Positions 33,395-36,088 of a stretch of DNA of 36,088 nucleotides are shown piece after piece. Made by a program: the position numbers and the translations under genes. The notes under the pieces were generated by a model, which saw only the letters and a list, made by a program, of their open reading frames with translations, did not search any database and was not told the origin of the DNA. The stretch is from Oscillospiraceae bacterium (GTDB lineage: Bacteria > Bacillota > Clostridia > Oscillospirales > CAG-272): the NCBI GenBank assembly GCA_015064135.1, contig SVSU01000008.1, forward strand, positions 1-36,088. The letters run 5' to 3'. Positions within the stretch are counted from its first letter, which is position 1. Each line of letters starts with the position of its first letter.

Positions 33395-33452
33395 GTATAA
33401 AAGTTTTTGAGGAGGGGCGCGGGGAGGTACTTTTTCCAAAAAGTATCTCCCC
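33395..33452. repeat. Dispersed hairpin repeat, direct copy
   Basis: Starts TATAAAAGTTTTTGAGGAGG and contains a 15 bp hairpin (33421-33435 with 33438-33452, one G-T pair, loop CC). Same family as 16300-16372, opposite in orientation to 33128-33180. With that copy it brackets the tandem array. Confidence 0.75.
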
Positions 33453-33505
33453 GAAAACTTCCTGCCATAGCATCATACAAGTCAAGATTCTGCAGAAAAA
33501 TACTA

Positions 33506-33534
33506 TTGCCTTTCCCACGATTATCATATATAAT
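33506..33534 (+). promoter_or_regulatory. Promoter of the glycyl-radical activase gene
   Basis: -35 TTGCCT (33506-33511), 17 bp spacer, -10 TATAAT (33529-33534), about 32 nt before the ATG. Confidence 0.7.
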
Positions 33535-33566
33535 ACTCTTATAACCATCATCAACGAGGTATCGCC

Positions 33567-34445
33567 ATGACGGGAACCATATTCAATATACAAAAATTCT
33601 CCCTCCACGACGGGGACGGCATCAGAACCACGGTTTTTCTCAAGGGATGCCCACTCAGATGCCTGTGGTGTCACAATCCCGAATCCCATAAAACGGTGCC
33701 ACAGCTCATGTTCTATGGCACAAAATGCACAGGCTGCACAAGGTGCATCGGCGTGTGTCCTGCCCGTGAAACTCTGCCGCCCAACCGCGAAAAATGTATC
33801 GCCTGCGGTAAGTGCACCGACCTTTGCCTCTCCGATGCCAACGAGATCTGCGGAAGGACGGTGACGGCGGAGGAAGTCATGGCAGAGGTGGTGAAAGACC
33901 GCGTATTCTATGAATCCTCTGGAGGCGGCATGACCGTTTCGGGAGGTGAACCTGCCGCACAGCCCGACTTTACCCTTGAGCTCATCCGTCTGGCAAAGGA
34001 GGAGGGTATCACCGCCGCAATGGAAACCTCAGGCTTCGGTACCCCTGATTTTTTCCGCGAAGCCGCAGAGCTAGGAACTGCCTTTCTCTACGATCTGAAG
34101 GCAATGAATCCCACCCTCCACAAGAAACTGACAGGGGTGGACAACGCACCCATCCTCAAAAATCTCCGTATGCTGCTTGATATGGGTGCCGATGTGACCA
34201 TCCGTATGCCCCTTGTCCCCGGCCTGAACGATTCGGATGAGGACATCGCCGCACTTGCTGAGTTCCTTCGTGAAAACGAGGGCAGATACCGTATGGCGGA
34301 AATCATGCCCTACCACGCCATGGGTGTCAGCAAATCGGAAGCTCTGGGGCAGGATGACCACCGATACGAAGCAGGCGCCGACCATGCCGACCGTTGGGTA
34401 CAAGCCTTCGCCGACCTCGGATGCAAGGTAAGCGCCGCAAAGTAA
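33567..34445 (+). CDS. Glycyl-radical enzyme activating protein (radical SAM)
   Basis: A 292-residue radical SAM protein of the pyruvate formate-lyase activase family, which installs the glycyl radical on a partner enzyme. The SAM-binding cluster motif is CPLRCLWC (C28, C32, C35). A ferredoxin-like insert carries two further four-cysteine sets (C54, C57, C60, C64 and C77, C80, C83, C87), as in activases of non-PFL glycyl-radical enzymes. The GGE-type motif is VSGGEP, and FLYDLKAMNPTLHKKLTG is typical. AGGT lies before the ATG. No glycyl-radical enzyme gene is in the window, so the partner is unknown. It has its own promoter and ends at a terminator. Confidence 0.92.
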   Translation: MTGTIFNIQKFSLHDGDGIRTTVFLKGCPLRCLWCHNPESHKTVPQLMFYGTKCTGCTRCIGVCPARETLPPNREKCIACGKCTDLCLSDANEICGRTVTAEEVMAEVVKDRVFYESSGGGMTVSGGEPAAQPDFTLELIRLAKEEGITAAMETSGFGTPDFFREAAELGTAFLYDLKAMNPTLHKKLTGVDNAPILKNLRMLLDMGADVTIRMPLVPGLNDSDEDIAALAEFLRENEGRYRMAEIMPYHAMGVSKSEALGQDDHRYEAGADHADRWVQAFADLGCKVSAAK

Positions 34446-34459
34446 ACTTGTTTCAAAAG

Positions 34460-34505
34460 CAAAGAGTGTGCATTTTTTGTAAATCATGCACACTCTTTTG
34501 TTTTT
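34460..34505. terminator. Bidirectional terminator between convergent genes
   Basis: CAAAGAGTGTGCAT (34460-34473) pairs with ATGCACACTCTTTTG (34486-34500), followed by TTTTT. It lies between the rightward activase and the leftward SGNH gene; the A-rich left flank would give T residues on the other strand. Confidence 0.88.
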
Positions 34506-34527
34506 CGATCGTCATCGGCTAATGCTA

Positions 34528-35430
34528 TTATGCCTCCGGAATAATACCGTTTTCCATAAGCCACGCCGTCCAGTCAGTATAATACTTCGCGTAAAGATGA
34601 ACCCCGTCTCCGCTGAAATCCTCTTTCAGATACCCTTTCTCGTCGCAGAACAGCTCGTTGGCATCAATATAGAACACCGTCTCCCCGTCTGCAAGCTCGC
34701 TGAGTCTGCCGTTCAGCTCGCGTATCCGTTCCGCCGTCAGATACCATGTGGAGGAGGAAGTTTTCTCATCCACGGAAAGGCTTCCTTGAAGCACAATAAT
34801 GGCATCGGGCTCCGCTTCCCTCAATTTTTCAATAACGGAAGCAAATTGCCCCACCAGCAGATCAAGGTTGGTGCCGATCTCGTTAATGCCGAGCATCAGG
34901 TATATCTTCTCGTAGTCCTTCTCCGCAAGAAGATCCGGAAGTCTCGTCTCACCGTCTCTTCCAACTTTGTCAAAGAGACCGAAAACCGTCATGCCCTTCC
35001 CCGAGAAGTAGTCGGCACCCTCGAATGGGCTGTAAAGATAAAGCCCGTCCGTTCTGGAGTCTCCGATGAACAAAGCATCCGCAAAATAATCCTCCGTCAC
35101 CTTGCCTTTCACATAGGTAACATGAGAAATGTCCTCCGTCTCAGCTTGGTTTTCAACTGTTTCAGCCTCCCCGGGCTCTGTCTCAGCCTCCGTTTCGGGA
35201 AGAGATGTCTCAGCCCCTCCCGACTCCGCCTGCATCAATTCAGCCGCAAGCCGATCGTGATATGCCGAGTCAAAAAGGAAAATGTAAGGAAGGGCAGGAA
35301 TGGGCGCGTCCGCATACATGGGATCCCCACGAAACACGAACTGCGAAAGCAGAAAGCCGAACAGGTATAGAAGCACCATAAAAACAGCAAGCAGCACCAC
35401 AAGGGTCGCCGATGTTTTCTTTTTTCTCAT
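34528..35430 (-). CDS. Membrane-anchored SGNH hydrolase/acyltransferase-like protein
   Basis: A 300-residue protein with an N-terminal transmembrane helix (about 8-30), a Glu/Thr-rich low-complexity linker (68-100) and an extracellular SGNH domain. That domain has FIGDSRT with nucleophile S125, LGINEIG with N183, and DGVHLY with D275 and H278. The ATG at 35430 is chosen because GGGAGG is 7 nt upstream, against 1 nt for the ATG two codons earlier. It lies 17 nt downstream of an MBOAT gene, the arrangement seen for AlgI/AlgJ- and DltB/DltD-like O-acylation systems, so it probably completes acyl transfer to an extracellular polymer. The polymer is unknown. Confidence 0.85.
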   Translation of the reverse strand: MRKKKTSATLVVLLAVFMVLLYLFGFLLSQFVFRGDPMYADAPIPALPYIFLFDSAYHDRLAAELMQAESGGAETSLPETEAETEPGEAETVENQAETEDISHVTYVKGKVTEDYFADALFIGDSRTDGLYLYSPFEGADYFSGKGMTVFGLFDKVGRDGETRLPDLLAEKDYEKIYLMLGINEIGTNLDLLVGQFASVIEKLREAEPDAIIVLQGSLSVDEKTSSSTWYLTAERIRELNGRLSELADGETVFYIDANELFCDEKGYLKEDFSGDGVHLYAKYYTDWTAWLMENGIIPEA

Positions 35431-35447
35431 GCCCATGCCTCCCTTCT

Positions 35448-36088
35448 TTAAAATCCAAAATACATAAACGGGTCGTTCTGCCCCAGTGCCACCGAATACA
35501 TACAAAAAGTGAATACCACAAACAGAACCAGTGTGCCGAGAGGTGTATTTTTCACCCTTTCCTCGAAGAATCGCCGAACAGGGGATACGCAGAATAAAAT
35601 CCCGACAGCCAAATATGCACCGTAGTCCTTCAGCGCCCCCACATAATCCATGGGGTTTACCCCCTCCGCACCAAATGAGAACAGCCTGATAAAATAGTCC
35701 AAAAGCTGCCCCACATCTGTCACGGCGAAAAGAAGCCAGCTCACAAGTATCATGGGAATCATGTAAATATGCCCGATGATCTGCGGCAGCACGCCCTTCC
35801 CTTCAAGATACCTCCCATACATCAGCTTCTCCGCACCGATCACAAGGAACAAAAAAGCTGCCCAGATCAGATAATTCACCGTGGAACCGTGCCACACTCC
35901 CGTCGCAAGCCACACAATGCCCATGTTGAGGAGCATCCGCCCTCTGCTGCATCTGCTTCCGCCGAGGGGGATGTAGATATAGTCCCTGAACCACGCGCCA
36001 AGGGTGATATGCCACCGCCGCCAGAAATCCGCCATGGTAACAGCCGCATAGGGATCTCTGAAATTCTCGGAAGACTGTACCCCAACAT
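35448..36088 (-). CDS. MBOAT-family O-acyltransferase (AlgI-like), C-terminal part only
   Basis: The gene enters from the right edge, so its N-terminal part is missing. The visible 212 or so residues start with VQSSENFRDPYAAVTMADFW and continue RRWHITLGAWFRDYIYIPLGGS, a diagnostic MBOAT block. The catalytic His is in ATGVWHGSTVNYLIW, and three or four further helices follow. MBOAT proteins of this type pass an acyl group, often acetyl, across the membrane to a polysaccharide or teichoic acid. It is followed by the anchored SGNH gene, forming a two-gene O-acylation unit. The ATG at 36035 is internal and not the real start. Confidence 0.9.
   Translation of the reverse strand, partial: VGVQSSENFRDPYAAVTMADFWRRWHITLGAWFRDYIYIPLGGSRCSRGRMLLNMGIVWLATGVWHGSTVNYLIWAAFLFLVIGAEKLMYGRYLEGKGVLPQIIGHIYMIPMILVSWLLFAVTDVGQLLDYFIRLFSFGAEGVNPMDYVGALKDYGAYLAVGILFCVSPVRRFFEERVKNTPLGTLVLFVVFTFCMYSVALGQNDPFMYFGF

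Noticed and set aside
33037-33689. Leftward frames through the tandem array encoding repeated peptides (CHPTKYVSQFKSFEGFQ type)
   Set aside because: They arise from the DNA repeat and hairpins, have no ribosome site and overlap the activase promoter and gene.

Overview
The window looks like a chromosomal segment of a Gram-positive anaerobe of the Bacillota, most likely class Clostridia. Supporting signs are RNase Y, a ClpE-type unfoldase with an N-terminal zinc finger, the EcfA1-EcfA2-EcfT-TruA cassette, RecD2, LuxS, an orphan glycyl-radical-enzyme activase, strong AGGAGG ribosome binding sites and many sigma-A promoters with 17 bp spacers. Base composition is moderately GC-rich. Genus cannot be fixed from sequence alone. 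No tRNA, rRNA, phage genes, transposase or CRISPR array was seen.

Layout. From 171 to 6342 five genes run leftward: luxS, mtnN, murJ, a GT4 glycosyltransferase and a GH78 alpha-L-rhamnosidase-like enzyme. From 6554 a rightward block carries ruvC, an RlmI/RlmK-like methyltransferase, ecfA1, ecfA2, ecfT, truA, a DUF5711-like anchored beta-propeller protein, a CvpA-family membrane protein, a ClpE-type ATPase, a very unusual P-type-ATPase-like protein and a small membrane protein (to 19554). Leftward genes at 19616-21983 encode an SGNH hydrolase, a PfoR-type PTS EIIC and a membrane-anchored HMA metal-binding protein. A rightward block follows: a heterodimeric ABC exporter, a ThuA-like protein, a DUF4838 lipoprotein, recD2, rny and a glycyl-radical activase. 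The right edge has a leftward MBOAT/SGNH O-acylation pair cut by the window end.

Most genes are housekeeping. LuxS and MtnN detoxify S-adenosylhomocysteine and make the AI-2 precursor. MurJ, the GT4 enzyme and the MBOAT/SGNH pair concern the envelope. The ECF module powers vitamin uptake. RuvC, RecD2, TruA, the methyltransferase and RNase Y handle DNA and RNA.

The strongest candidate for something undescribed is the intact 929-residue gene at 16380-19169. It keeps the P-type ATPase layout (actuator-like domain, split cytoplasmic region, about ten membrane segments) but appears to have lost every catalytic signature: TGES, DKTGT, TGD and GDGxNDxP. It lies downstream of DUF5711, CvpA and ClpE genes, suggesting a membrane pseudoenzyme. 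Other items are a four-copy 55 bp tandem array flanked by opposed hairpin repeats (33128-33452), a probable AUC start codon on the first ABC exporter subunit (22241), and a MITE-like element between the DUF5711 and CvpA genes.
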